NCBI RefSeq assembly: GCF_011751865.2
Contig: NZ_CP061770.1
Coordinates: 1,364,001-1,428,000 of the forward strand
Direction of reading: 5' to 3'
DNA: 64,000 nt
DNA from: Salinibacterium sp. ZJ70
Lineage (GTDB): Bacteria; Actinomycetota; Actinomycetes; Actinomycetales; Microbacteriaceae
Shown: positions 10,253-18,513 of the stretch, one piece after another
Layout of the letters: each line of letters opens with the position of its first letter
How positions within the stretch are numbered: the stretch's first letter is position 1
The notes under the pieces: generated by a model
What the model saw: the letters and a program-made list of their open reading frames with translations, nothing else
Told to the model about the DNA's origin: nothing
Database searches by the model: none
Program-made: the position numbers and the translations under genes

Positions 10253-11665
10253 GTGAACGACGACGTGCACACACATCACCACAGCTGGCTGGGGGAGCTC
10301 GCATCCGCAGAGGATGCGATCCCGCTGATCGGGCGACTCTCGCGCGAGCAGGACGTGATCGCCCACCTCTTCGGGCGCAAGATCGTGAACCGATCTCCCG
10401 TGCAGCTCATCCGAGCGACACGGGAGTCGGGCGATCTGCGCGGCGTGGAGCTGAGCCTCGAACGGATCGTCCGCGTGCTGCGCGCGGCACGCGACGCGCA
10501 GGTGCAGGGCGCATCCCTCGACCTCGGTGTCATCCTCGAGGACGCGCCCGCTGATGATGCCGCGCTCGACGAGCACATCGCCGCCCACCTCGCGGCGCTC
10601 CGGCTGCAGGGGCGGGGCGCCCCGCGCGACGTCGTGCTGTACGGCTTCGGCCGCATCGGCCGGCTTGTCGCACGCATCCTCGTGGGGCACGCGAACGGCT
10701 ACGGACCGCGACTGCGTGCGATCGTCGTGCGGCGAGGTTCGGAGGACGACCTGCGCAAGCGCGCGCAGCTGCTGCGTCGCGATTCGGTGCACGGGGCGTT
10801 CCACGGCACGATCGAGATCGACGAGGCCGCCGAGACGATCCTTGCGAACGGCACGCTCATCCAGGTGATCTACGCCGACGACCCGTCGACGGTGGACTAC
10901 CCGTCGTACGGCATCACCGATGCGATCGTCGTCGACAACACGGGTCGCTGGCGAGACGAAGCCGGCCTCTCGCAGCACCTCGCCTCCCCGGGGGTCAGCC
11001 GTGTGGTGCTCACCGCCCCCGGCAAGTCCCCGCTCAAGAACGTCGTCTACGGCATCAACCACGACACCGTCGCACCCGAAGACCGCATCGTGACGGCGGC
11101 ATCCTGCACCACCAACGCCATCACCCCTGTACTCAAGGTGCTCGACGACGCCTACGGGATCCGTCACGGCCATGTCGAGACGGTGCACTCGTACACGAAC
11201 GACCAGAACCTCATCGACAACCTGCACAAGGGAAGTCGCCGAGGTCGTGCCGCGGCGCTCAACATGGTGCTCACGGAGACGGGAGCAGCGAAGGCGGTCG
11301 CGAAGGCGCTGCCGCAGCTCGAGGGCAAGCTCACCGGCAACGCGATCCGCGTTCCCACGCCCGACGTGTCGATGGCGATCCTCAACCTGGACCTCGCGCG
11401 CGACGTGGACCGCGATCAGGTCAACGACCTGCTGCGCGAGCAGTCGCTGCACGGGCCTCTTCGCACGCAGATCGACTACGTCGCCTCCGATGAGATCGTC
11501 TCGAGCGACTTCGTCGGCAACAACCGGGCGGGAATCGTGGATGGCCTCGCGACGATCGCGACCGGCAACCACCTCGTCGTATACGTCTGGTACGACAACG
11601 AGTACGGCTACTCGTCGCAGGTGGTCCGTCTGCTCGAGCTCATGGCGGCGCAGCCGTCGAGCTGA
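10253..11665 (+). CDS. gap: Glyceraldehyde-3-phosphate dehydrogenase, long form with N-terminal extension
   Basis: 470 aa. A catalytic GAPDH core (Rossmann motif YGFGRIGRL at about residue 129, catalytic Cys in SCTTNAITP at about 285) is preceded by about 125 extra residues. This matches the long GapB-type enzymes of corynebacteria and microbacteria, which in Corynebacterium serve mainly gluconeogenesis. Interconverts glyceraldehyde 3-phosphate and 1,3-bisphosphoglycerate in the cytosol. GTG start with GGAGATAACAAC immediately upstream. The His-rich N-terminus (HTHHH) is odd but in frame. Cofactor preference cannot be read from the sequence with certainty. Confidence 0.93.
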   Translation: MNDDVHTHHHSWLGELASAEDAIPLIGRLSREQDVIAHLFGRKIVNRSPVQLIRATRESGDLRGVELSLERIVRVLRAARDAQVQGASLDLGVILEDAPADDAALDEHIAAHLAALRLQGRGAPRDVVLYGFGRIGRLVARILVGHANGYGPRLRAIVVRRGSEDDLRKRAQLLRRDSVHGAFHGTIEIDEAAETILANGTLIQVIYADDPSTVDYPSYGITDAIVVDNTGRWRDEAGLSQHLASPGVSRVVLTAPGKSPLKNVVYGINHDTVAPEDRIVTAASCTTNAITPVLKVLDDAYGIRHGHVETVHSYTNDQNLIDNLHKGSRRGRAAALNMVLTETGAAKAVAKALPQLEGKLTGNAIRVPTPDVSMAILNLDLARDVDRDQVNDLLREQSLHGPLRTQIDYVASDEIVSSDFVGNNRAGIVDGLATIATGNHLVVYVWYDNEYGYSSQVVRLLELMAAQPSS

Positions 11666-11666
11666 G

Positions 11667-11689
11667 CCGCCGACGGAACTGGTCGGCGG
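11667..11689. terminator. Bidirectional hairpin between gap and the converging small gene
   Basis: An 8-bp perfect stem, CCGCCGAC (11667-11674) and GTCGGCGG (11682-11689), with a 7-nt loop, located 1 bp after the gap stop and 13 bp before the stop of the converging gene. It could serve both transcripts. Confidence 0.55.
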
Positions 11690-11702
11690 GCGGGGGAGCG
11701 CG

Positions 11703-12029
11703 TCAGGCGCGCCGGAACACGTAGAAGCCCTGGACGCTTCCGCGGTTCACGGTTCCCTCGCCCGTCGACAGCAGCCGTGCCGAACTTGAGGACCCCGTCT
11801 CGATGAAGACGAAGTCGCAGTGGGTGAGGCGCCATCCGATCGCCTCGATATGCCCGAGGAGCCAGCCCACGTCGGGATCGGCGACCGTGAAGTTGTCGGA
11901 GGAGCCCCACGCGGACTGACCTCCGGCGAGCTGGCCGCTCTCGATGGCCAGCTGCAGCAGGGTGTCTCCGCGTTCGTGGGCGGTGCGAGCGAGAGCGAGG
12001 GTCGCATCGGCGACGGCTTGATCCGGCAT
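11703..12029 (-). CDS. Conserved small protein of unknown function
   Basis: 108 aa, no signal peptide or membrane segment. The sequence contains an alternating region, GWRLTHCDFVFIETGSSSSARLLSTGEG, and ends in GFYVFRRA, which looks like a small soluble alpha/beta domain similar to the short uncharacterised proteins often seen in Microbacteriaceae. A TATCAT -10 box ends 6 nt before the ATG at 12029, which fixes the start and rules out the longer upstream frame that runs through the TCGTC repeat. No functional assignment is offered. Confidence 0.7.
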   Translation of the reverse strand: MPDQAVADATLALARTAHERGDTLLQLAIESGQLAGGQSAWGSSDNFTVADPDVGWLLGHIEAIGWRLTHCDFVFIETGSSSSARLLSTGEGTVNRGSVQGFYVFRRA

Positions 12030-12090
12030 GAGCCGATGATAGGGGCGCGCGGTCCTCGTGTCAGCGATTCGACGGTGCGAGACGGTCGGA

Positions 12091-12120
12091 TCGTCTCGTC
12101 TCGTCTCGTCTCGTCTCGTC
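12091..12120. repeat. Six tandem TCGTC pentanucleotides
   Basis: Six exact copies of TCGTC in a row between two divergent genes, followed by GTCTCC. Such a short-unit array can change length by slipped-strand pairing. It lies just upstream of the ArsR promoter (-35 at 12132) and about 60 bp upstream of the converse gene. Confidence 0.9.
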
Positions 12121-12131
12121 GTCTCCGACCC

Positions 12132-12160
12132 TTGACGTGGTGAGCCGGGGGATCTACATT
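12132..12160 (+). promoter_or_regulatory. Sigma-70-type promoter of the arsR/SRPBCC operon
   Basis: TTGACG (12132-12137), a 17-bp spacer and TACATT (12155-12160). The -35 matches five of six and the -10 four of six consensus positions. The predicted start at about 12167 falls inside the palindromic operator that follows, which fits autorepression. Confidence 0.6.
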
Positions 12161-12192
12161 CAACCTGTTGGTATAGAACTGATTGGTTGAAT
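12158..12192 (+). promoter_or_regulatory. Doubled palindromic operator before the ArsR gene
   Basis: ATTCAACC (12158-12165) and its exact complement GGTTGAAT (12185-12192) flank the region. Between them are a second, inner TTGGT and GAACTGATTGG. The whole can be read as two imperfect copies of an ATTCAACC-N2-TTGGTTGAAT-type site placed end to end. It overlaps the -10, the predicted start site and the base before the ATG. Confidence 0.55.
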
Positions 12193-12579
12193 ATGTCGGC
12201 TCCCACGGACCAGATCGAGGACAGTGAGACCCTCGACCGCGTCTTCTCCGCACTCGCTGATCCCACGAGGCGCGCGCTCCTGGCTCGACTCGCCCAGGGG
12301 CAGACGACCGTGGGGGAGCTCGCCGAGCCCTTCGACATCACCTTCGCCGCGGTCTCCAAGCACGTGCGCGTGCTCGAACAGGCAGGACTCGTCACCCGCA
12401 GCCGCGAGGGTCAGTATCGGCCCGCTCGACTTGAGGGACGCCCGCTGCGGATCGCCGCGACATGGATCGGCGGCTACGCGCAGTTCTGGTCCGACAGTCT
12501 CGATGCGATGGGCGCCCGCCTCGGTCGAGTGCAGAGCACCCAGGAACCGCAGAGCCCCCAGGAAAGGCGGCCGTCATGA
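12193..12579 (+). CDS. ArsR-family winged-helix repressor paired with an SRPBCC protein
   Basis: 128 aa from the ATG at 12193; a TTG two codons earlier is possible but sits inside the operator. Winged helix-turn-helix: ALADPTRRALLARLAQG, then VGELAEPFDITFAAVSKHVRVLEQAGLV with the recognition helix at about residues 45-58. It lacks the Cys metal-site motif of true arsenic sensors, as is normal for the subgroup co-transcribed with START/AHSA1-like partners. Overlaps the SRPBCC gene by ATGA, so the two are translationally coupled. Probably represses its own operon through the CAACC/GGTTG palindromes just upstream. The ligand is unknown. Confidence 0.9.
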   Translation: MSAPTDQIEDSETLDRVFSALADPTRRALLARLAQGQTTVGELAEPFDITFAAVSKHVRVLEQAGLVTRSREGQYRPARLEGRPLRIAATWIGGYAQFWSDSLDAMGARLGRVQSTQEPQSPQERRPS

Positions 12580-13034
12580 ACGAATCGACCATCTCCGAAG
12601 CTGGCTTCACCGTCAGCCGAACATTCGATGCCCCGCGCGAGCTCGTCTGGCGGCTGTGGACCGAGCCGGAGCACTTCTCCGTCTGGTTCGGCACCGCCGC
12701 CGTCGACGTTCCCCTCGAGACCTTGTCGCTCGACGTGCGCGTCGGCGGCCAGCTGCGTGCCGCGATGCAGCTTCCGAGCGGCGACCTCATCCACTGGGAG
12801 GGGGAGTATCGCGAGGTCGACCCGCCGTCGCGCCTCGTCTTCACGCTCACCGATGTGCCGGGCACGGATCCGGGAGACCCCATCGTCGCGGAGTTCGCCG
12901 AGGTCGAGGGCGGAACGCGCGTGACCCTGTTCCAGCCGCGTCACGGCTTCACCGACGAGCAGATCCAGGCGACGATCCTGGGCTACGGCTCGTTCTTCGA
13001 CGCGATGGAGACCATCCTCACCGACCTCCACTGA
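12576..13034 (+). CDS. SRPBCC (AHSA1/START-like) domain protein
   Basis: 152 aa, a single SRPBCC domain: VSRTFDAPRELVWRLWTEPEHFSVWFG at the N-terminus, the WEGEYREVDPPSRLVFT core strand pair and a C-terminal long helix. This fold makes a deep hydrophobic pocket for a small ligand. The pairing with an ArsR regulator by a 4-bp overlap is one of the most common two-gene modules in actinobacteria. The molecular role is unknown, and a ligand-binding or resistance role is a family-level guess only. Confidence 0.88.
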   Translation: MNESTISEAGFTVSRTFDAPRELVWRLWTEPEHFSVWFGTAAVDVPLETLSLDVRVGGQLRAAMQLPSGDLIHWEGEYREVDPPSRLVFTLTDVPGTDPGDPIVAEFAEVEGGTRVTLFQPRHGFTDEQIQATILGYGSFFDAMETILTDLH

Positions 13035-13043
13035 CGCGGGAGA

Positions 13044-14084
13044 TCAGCCGCGTGCGGTCACCGTGCGCGGCTGCACTCCGAGCGACGCGACCCAATCCCG
13101 GACAACCTGCTTCTGACTGTCGTCGCACGAGTATCCGTAGCCCATGTCGACCTCCCACCAGCTCCAGCGGTCGATGTGGACGCGGTGGTTGAGCGTCCAG
13201 CCGTCGAGGAAGGTGAGTGCGTAGCAGTCTGCCATCGTCTCGTGATCGCCCCCGAACGCGGCGAGCGCGGGCTCGGTCTCGTCGGGGTTGGCGAACTGCA
13301 GCACGTGAGCGAACTCGTGGTACGCGAGTCCGGTGCGGAGCCAGTCGTTCATGTGGGACGCGTCGGCTCCCGCGGAGTTGATGTGGACGACGTACGGATC
13401 GTCGGAGACGACGCATCCGAGAACGTCCGAGCTGCAGGCCTCCCGGATGTCGCCCGCGACGACACGCACGAATCCGCGTCCGAGTGAATCGAGCGTCGCC
13501 TCGTAGGCGGTGCCCGTGCTGTTGGTCGAGGCCTCGGTCGCTGCGTCCTCGCGCACCTGGATCATCTCCTGGAGCGCCCGCTCGGCGAACGACGTCTCGA
13601 GCTCGAGCGCCTCGAGATCCCAGCGCTGCGTCCATCCTCGCGTCGCGATGCTCTCGATGTCGTACCAGTCGACCAGGGTCGCGAGCGGCACCCCGTCGAG
13701 GGCGTTCGCCTCGTCGACGATCTGATTCATGACCTTCCCGAAGGTCGTCTTCTCATCGATGAGCCGCTGCTGATCCTCGATCTCGCTCTGCTGCTGGTCG
13801 ATGTGCATCGACGCGAGCTGCAGCTGGAGGGCGAGCCAGCCGCACAGGCCGACGGCGAACGCCAGGGCGATGCTCAGCAGCACGATCGCGACGGTGCGCC
13901 CGCGGCGGCGACGCGGCTCGGCGGGGGCGGGAGGTGCAGGCCACGGCTGAGCCTGCGGATGCGGTCGCGGGTAGGGAGACGTGTAGGGATGAGGCTGCGT
14001 GTGCGGCTGACGGGGCGGCGGAGGTCCGGGGTGCGCGTACGAGGGCGGCTGCGGTGTGGTGGGGCCGGGCGGCGGCGCCGACAT
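13044..14084 (-). CDS. Membrane-anchored HExxH putative zinc metallopeptidase
   Basis: 346 aa. A Pro-rich cytoplasmic tail of about 65 residues is followed by RRRRG, one membrane helix (VAIVLLSIALAFAVGLCGWL), a short coiled coil (QQQSEIEDQQRLIDEK) and an external domain. Within it, HEFAH at about residues 256-260 is a zinc-binding HExxH, and HETMADCYAL about 25 residues later could supply the third ligand Glu, as in neutral zinc metallopeptidases of the YpfJ type. One Cys pair may form a disulfide. RBS GGAAGGAAC precedes the ATG. It stands alone. Activity and target are inferred only. Confidence 0.75.
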   Translation of the reverse strand: MSAPPPGPTTPQPPSYAHPGPPPPRQPHTQPHPYTSPYPRPHPQAQPWPAPPAPAEPRRRRGRTVAIVLLSIALAFAVGLCGWLALQLQLASMHIDQQQSEIEDQQRLIDEKTTFGKVMNQIVDEANALDGVPLATLVDWYDIESIATRGWTQRWDLEALELETSFAERALQEMIQVREDAATEASTNSTGTAYEATLDSLGRGFVRVVAGDIREACSSDVLGCVVSDDPYVVHINSAGADASHMNDWLRTGLAYHEFAHVLQFANPDETEPALAAFGGDHETMADCYALTFLDGWTLNHRVHIDRWSWWEVDMGYGYSCDDSQKQVVRDWVASLGVQPRTVTARG

Positions 14085-14167
14085 GGCGTTCCTTCCGTGA
14101 GGGAGTCATCGCCTCCGACGGAACGGGTGGGGAGGCAGTCCTCACGTCGAGAGGCTAGCGGCTGCGA

Positions 14168-14650
14168 TCAGTCCGCGGGTGCATCTGCGACATGCACGAC
14201 ACGGAAGCGCTCGCACAGCACAGGCATGTCCGCGGCGTAGCCGCGCGGACTCTCGGAGTGGTTCGACCAGTAGCGCTCGTGGATGTCGCGCCAGGCGGCC
14301 AGAGTGCGGTCGCCTTCGCCCTCTGCCGCGGCGTGCTCCTCCGTCACCTCGTCGAACGGCACGACCTCGATCGAGGTCGTCACGATGACCGCGCGCGGTG
14401 CACCCCGCCCGTCGAGCAGGATGCTGTGTTCGCCCTCCTGCGGCAGAGACTCGCCCGTGTGCTCGTAGTCCCACACCGACGAGGCGGTGCCGGTCTTGAT
14501 GCCTGCGAGAACGAGCTCCAGGAGCCCGTCGGCGTGCTCGGGCGTTGCGCCGAACGCCCACGCCTCGGGCAGCTGCTCAGGCAGCTCCGGGTGCACGGCG
14601 CGCGCGTCCGCCCAGAATCGGACGATCCGCTCGTCGGGCAGCTCGGTCAC
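14168..14650 (-). CDS. ASCH-domain protein
   Basis: 160 aa. The ASCH fold (PUA-like, RNA-binding or nucleotide-related) is recognised from AWAFGATPEHADGLLELVLAGIKTGTAS, the GEHSILLDGRGAPRAVIVT strands and FDEVTEEHAAAEGEGD...WRDIHERYW. The family includes the small ASCH enzymes related to amidohydrolase YqfB and the RNA-binding domain of ASC-1. GTG start overlapping the SDR stop as GTGA, so it is translated with the upstream SDR. No catalytic claim is made. Confidence 0.85.
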   Translation of the reverse strand: MTELPDERIVRFWADARAVHPELPEQLPEAWAFGATPEHADGLLELVLAGIKTGTASSVWDYEHTGESLPQEGEHSILLDGRGAPRAVIVTTSIEVVPFDEVTEEHAAAEGEGDRTLAAWRDIHERYWSNHSESPRGYAADMPVLCERFRVVHVADAPAD

Positions 14651-16110
14651 CACTGTCCCGGTGCGTAGTCCTTGAGGAAGACGCCGAAGAGGTCTTCGCC
14701 CGCCTCGCCGCGCACGATCGGGTCGTACACGCGGGCGGCGCCGTCGACGAGGTCGAGGGGAGCGTGGAAGCCCTCCTCGGCGAGACGCACCTTGGTGGGG
14801 TGCGGGCGCTCGTCGGTGATCCATCCGGTGTCGACGCTCGTCATGAGGATGCCGTCGCTCTCGAACATCTCGCGTGCGCTCGTGCGGGTGAGCATGTTGA
14901 CGCTGGCCTTGGCCATATTGGTGTGGGGGTGGCCGGGGCCCTTGTAGCCGCGCCCGAACACGCCCTCCATGGCGCTCACATTCACGATGTAGGTGCGGCG
15001 CGCAGGCGACGCGGCGAGCGAGGCGCGGAGCTTCGAGATGAGGATGAACGGCGCGGTCTCGTTGGCGAGCTGCACCTCGAGCATCTCGAGCGGGTCGACC
15101 TGGTCGACGCTCTGCACCCAGGAGTTCGTGTCGGCGAGGTCGGGCACGAGCCCGCCGGCGTCGATCGCGGTGCCCGCGGCGAGGCGTTCGAGTGACGATG
15201 ATCCCGCCGTGAGTGCGAGCTCGGTCAGCGTCTCGGCCTTCGCGGCAGCGGCAGCGAGGATCGGGTGCGACGACACGGACTGGGCAAGCGCGAGCGGATG
15301 CGGATCCATCGTGTGGCCGAACGTCTCGAGCTCCGGAAGCGGGCCGTCGGGCAGAGGCGCGAGCTCGGCCTCGACGAGAGGCTGGTAGGCGCCGGGGGAG
15401 CGACGCACGGTCTGTGCGGCGTTGTTGATGAGGATGTCGAGCGGCCCCTGCGCGGCGACCGACTCGGCGAGTCCGATGACCTGCGCCGGGTCGCGCAGAT
15501 CGATGCCGACGATGCGCAGGCGGTCGATCCACTCGTGCGAGTCGGGAAGGCTCGTGAAGCGGCGAACGGCATCCCGAGGGAAGCGGGTCGTGATGGTGGT
15601 GTGCGCACCATCACGCAGCAGACGCAGCGCGATGTACATGCCGATCTTCGCGCGACCGCCCGTCAGCAGCGCGCGCTTGCCGGTGAGGTCGGTGCGGGCG
15701 TCGCGCTTCGCGTGGCTCATCGCCGCGCAGCTCGGGCACAGCTGGTGGTAGAAGGCGTCGACGACGGTGTAGTCCTGCTTGCAGATGTAGCAGGGGCGGG
15801 GCTTCAGCAGAACGCCAGCGACCTCTGCGGTCGCGGTCCCCGAGATCGGGACTCCACGCGTCTCGTCGTCGATGCGGTCGGGCGCACCCGTCGCCGTCTG
15901 CGCGATCACGGCGCGCTCGTGGTCGAGGATGGCGGCCTTGCGCTCGCGACGGCGCTCGCGCTTGACCTCCTTGAACATGTGCGCGGTCGCCTGGCGCACG
16001 GCGAGGAAGTCGGGGTGCTCGTTGTCGATCGTGTGCAGGGTGGACAGCACACGCAGAGTCACTTCGAGGTCGTGCGGGTCGATGGCGCTCGTCGGCTGCG
16101 GGTCGTTCAC
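14647..16110 (-). CDS. Large SDR-family protein with N-terminal zinc-ribbon and no catalytic Tyr
   Basis: 487 aa. Residues 1-100 are helical and charged. A four-Cys ribbon (CYIC at about 105, CPSC at about 123) follows. From about 145 there is a Rossmann fold: the GGRAKIGM glycine loop (variant of TGxxxGIG), then DILINNAAQ. Where ordinary SDRs have YxxxK, this protein has TNMAK at about residue 400, so the catalytic Tyr is replaced by Thr while the Lys remains. The HTNMAK form seems to be a feature of this little-studied SDR branch, not a local mutation. Function unknown. It heads a two-gene unit with the ASCH protein. Confidence 0.88.
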   Translation of the reverse strand: MNDPQPTSAIDPHDLEVTLRVLSTLHTIDNEHPDFLAVRQATAHMFKEVKRERRRERKAAILDHERAVIAQTATGAPDRIDDETRGVPISGTATAEVAGVLLKPRPCYICKQDYTVVDAFYHQLCPSCAAMSHAKRDARTDLTGKRALLTGGRAKIGMYIALRLLRDGAHTTITTRFPRDAVRRFTSLPDSHEWIDRLRIVGIDLRDPAQVIGLAESVAAQGPLDILINNAAQTVRRSPGAYQPLVEAELAPLPDGPLPELETFGHTMDPHPLALAQSVSSHPILAAAAAKAETLTELALTAGSSSLERLAAGTAIDAGGLVPDLADTNSWVQSVDQVDPLEMLEVQLANETAPFILISKLRASLAASPARRTYIVNVSAMEGVFGRGYKGPGHPHTNMAKASVNMLTRTSAREMFESDGILMTSVDTGWITDERPHPTKVRLAEEGFHAPLDLVDGAARVYDPIVRGEAGEDLFGVFLKDYAPGQW

Positions 16111-16195
16111 GTGCGTGCGGGTCTCTCTCGTCGATGCACGGTCCGCGGGCGAAGGAGCGTGCCATCCATTCTCCCATGCGCCAGCTGAGAGCCCG

Positions 16196-17188
16196 TCAGC
16201 GCTGGGCGGGGAGCGGATCGGGAGCAGGCAGCGCGGTAGAGGAGCCGTTGATCCTTCCCACCGAGGTGACAGTGAAAGCCGAGAGGTTGACGGTGTCGCC
16301 CACGTAGAGCGTCCAGGGGCTCTCGCCTCGCCGCACCGAGTTGATGGTCGTGAGGTAGCCGGTGTAGGTGTTCACGCCGTCCACGCCGATGCCTTCCGTA
16401 GGCATCACGGCAGAGAGGCCGAACCGGGCGGCAATATGGCCCCACTCGTCGTCGGGTGCGACCGTGTAGCGGGCGGGATGACCGTCGGCATCGAGCGCGA
16501 CCGTGCCCATCGCGTGAGGGCCGGGCCCCAGGTCGATCGGGATGCGCACGTGGAACGGACCGATGCGATCCGCGGTGGCGGGGGCGGCGGCCGTGAGGCT
16601 CGCGATGACGCCACCCGATTCGCGGAACGTCGCGTAGACGTCGCGGAAGCGTTCGCGGCTCGGGCAGTCGAGGCGCACGACGTGCTCGGTGCCGAGCGCC
16701 GAGAACACGCGCACGGCGATGTAGCTCACCGAATCGTCGGTCTCGGTGATCGTGTGCATCACGTCGAAGGCAGGATCGCTCAGCCAGACGCCCCGTCGCG
16801 CGCTCTCGAGCTCGGTGCCGGTGGCGATCTCGGCGAGCAGAGACGCGCTCGCCTCGGCATCCGCGAGCGCTGCCCGCGACGCCGCGACAGCGGAGGGGGA
16901 GTATGCGGCGGTGCAGCCGAGGCTCGACTGACGGAACGACGTCGACAGCGGACCGGCATCGCCTTCCCAGCCCTGCATCCAGAGCTGGAATCGGAAGTTT
17001 CCCGCGAACGGCTCATCGGCGACGAGCGCGATCTCGCCGACCCCTGCTGCCGCCTCTGGCGCGAGGAGCGGCTCCCAGGGGGCGATCGTCGCGGTGGGCG
17101 ACGGGGTCGGCGCAGGAAGGAAGCCGCCCTGGCATCCGGTGAGCACCAGTCCAGCCGCGAGCGCGACAGCGACGCGAGAAGATCTCAT
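16196..17188 (-). CDS. Secreted lipoprotein of unknown function
   Basis: 330 aa. Lipobox LTGC (Cys about residue 19) after a short hydrophobic signal, then a Pro/Ser/Thr-rich linker and a globular region with several beta-rich stretches. No recognised domain. A TAGGGT -10 box ends 6 nt before the ATG, and the TAG of that box is also the stop codon of the upstream oxidase gene, so it probably has its own leaderless transcript despite the 9-bp gap. Expected on the outer face of the cytoplasmic membrane. Confidence 0.82.
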   Translation of the reverse strand: MRSSRVAVALAAGLVLTGCQGGFLPAPTPSPTATIAPWEPLLAPEAAAGVGEIALVADEPFAGNFRFQLWMQGWEGDAGPLSTSFRQSSLGCTAAYSPSAVAASRAALADAEASASLLAEIATGTELESARRGVWLSDPAFDVMHTITETDDSVSYIAVRVFSALGTEHVVRLDCPSRERFRDVYATFRESGGVIASLTAAAPATADRIGPFHVRIPIDLGPGPHAMGTVALDADGHPARYTVAPDDEWGHIAARFGLSAVMPTEGIGVDGVNTYTGYLTTINSVRRGESPWTLYVGDTVNLSAFTVTSVGRINGSSTALPAPDPLPAQR

Positions 17189-17197
17189 GCCCGAACC

Positions 17198-18463
17198 CTA
17201 GCGCCCGGGAAGACCCACCTTCTCCGCGAGGAAGCCGTTGCGGAACAGCCGGTATGGGTCGAAGCGCTCGGCGAGGGCGCGGAAGTCGTCGAACCGCGGA
17301 TACAGCGCGGCCAGCTGCGCGCGATCGGCGACGAACTGCTTGCCCCAGTGCGGGCGCGCGCCACGTGGCAGCAGACGCTCTTCGAGCATCGGCAGCAGCT
17401 TCGCGAGCTGTGCGGGGCGGCGACGCCAGGTGAAGTGGATGCCGACGGCATCCGTGCCGTACGCGCCCGAGAGCCACAGATCATCGGGGGCGATTCGGCG
17501 GATCTCGCACACGAGCAGGTGAGGAGCGATGACGTGCGCCAGGCTGCGCACCTCGCGCAGCGCCTCCTCCGCCTGCGCGAGCGGCACGAGGTACTCGCTC
17601 TGGATCTCGACGCCGAGCGAGGGTGTGTGCTCGAGTCGGAAGTGGGGGAGCCGGGTGTGCCACGGCCCGGGTTCGTCGAGCTGCGGGGTGCAGGCGGCGG
17701 TGTCGCCTTCGCCGATCGGGTGCATCGGAACGCGGGCGGGGAGAGCTCCGAGTACGTCAGCGGGCGGCTCGGGGTCGCGGTCGACGCGGCGCTTCAGCCA
17801 CAGCTGATCGACGATATCCGCATCGCTCCAGGTCGTGAAGAGGCTCACGCTGTAGCCGAGCGAGGTGACCTCGGTGAAGTTCTCGAGCACACCGTCGAGC
17901 GGCAGGCCGAGGTAGACGCGCTGTGCGATGTCGAACGTCGGCTCGACGTCGAGCTCGAGGTGGGTGAAGACCCCGAGTGCCCCGAGCGAGACGACAGCGC
18001 CCGCGAAGTCGGGGTCTCCGCGCCGCAGCGTGACGAGCTCGCCGCGCCCGTTCACGAGTTCGATCGCGCGCACGGCGGTCGCGAGTGAGCCGAGCGATGC
18101 GCCGGAGCCATGACTGCCCGTGGAGACGGAGCCGCCGACGGAGATATGGGGGAGGGAAGCCAGGTTGGCGAGCGCGAGGCCCTCGGCTTCGAGGAGCGGG
18201 GCGATCTCGCCGTACGTGCGTGCCGCAGGGATGCGCACACTGCGACGGTCCGTGGCGACCCTCAGCTCGCTCTCTGCCGAGCTGAGCAGTCGCAGGAAGG
18301 TGCTCGTGGGTGGGCCGTCGGCGACCGTCGAGAAGGAATGCGCGGTGCCGATGGGGCGGACGCCCTGCGTCCGCGTCGCGATCCGGTGCTGCAGATCCGC
18401 GACGGTCGGCACCGTCACCGAACCCGCGGCGCCGAACCGCACGTTCCCCGCCCAGTTGAGCAA
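17198..18463 (-). CDS. FAD-linked alditol oxidase-like protein
   Basis: 421 aa VAO-family flavoprotein of the alditol/xylitol oxidase and D-arabinono-lactone oxidase type. N-terminal FAD domain with GTAHSF (His42, at the position where alditol oxidase carries covalent FAD), the ISVGGSVSTGSHGSG loop, and a C-terminal ALO-type substrate domain ending in YRLFRNGFLAEKV. Such enzymes oxidise sugar alcohols to aldoses, producing hydrogen peroxide. It starts with TTG, yet the upstream AAGGAGGAAGA is the best Shine-Dalgarno sequence in the window. Divergent from the SUMF1-like gene. Confidence 0.88.
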   Translation of the reverse strand: MLNWAGNVRFGAAGSVTVPTVADLQHRIATRTQGVRPIGTAHSFSTVADGPPTSTFLRLLSSAESELRVATDRRSVRIPAARTYGEIAPLLEAEGLALANLASLPHISVGGSVSTGSHGSGASLGSLATAVRAIELVNGRGELVTLRRGDPDFAGAVVSLGALGVFTHLELDVEPTFDIAQRVYLGLPLDGVLENFTEVTSLGYSVSLFTTWSDADIVDQLWLKRRVDRDPEPPADVLGALPARVPMHPIGEGDTAACTPQLDEPGPWHTRLPHFRLEHTPSLGVEIQSEYLVPLAQAEEALREVRSLAHVIAPHLLVCEIRRIAPDDLWLSGAYGTDAVGIHFTWRRRPAQLAKLLPMLEERLLPRGARPHWGKQFVADRAQLAALYPRFDDFRALAERFDPYRLFRNGFLAEKVGLPGR

Positions 18464-18513
18464 TCTTCCTCCTTGGTCATGGCGAGTCTAGGCGTGCGTG
18501 ACAGACTTCACGG

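Noticed and set aside
12158..12192. TTG at 12187 as the ArsR start
   Set aside because: It lies within the operator palindrome. The ATG at 12193 gives the usual N-terminus.
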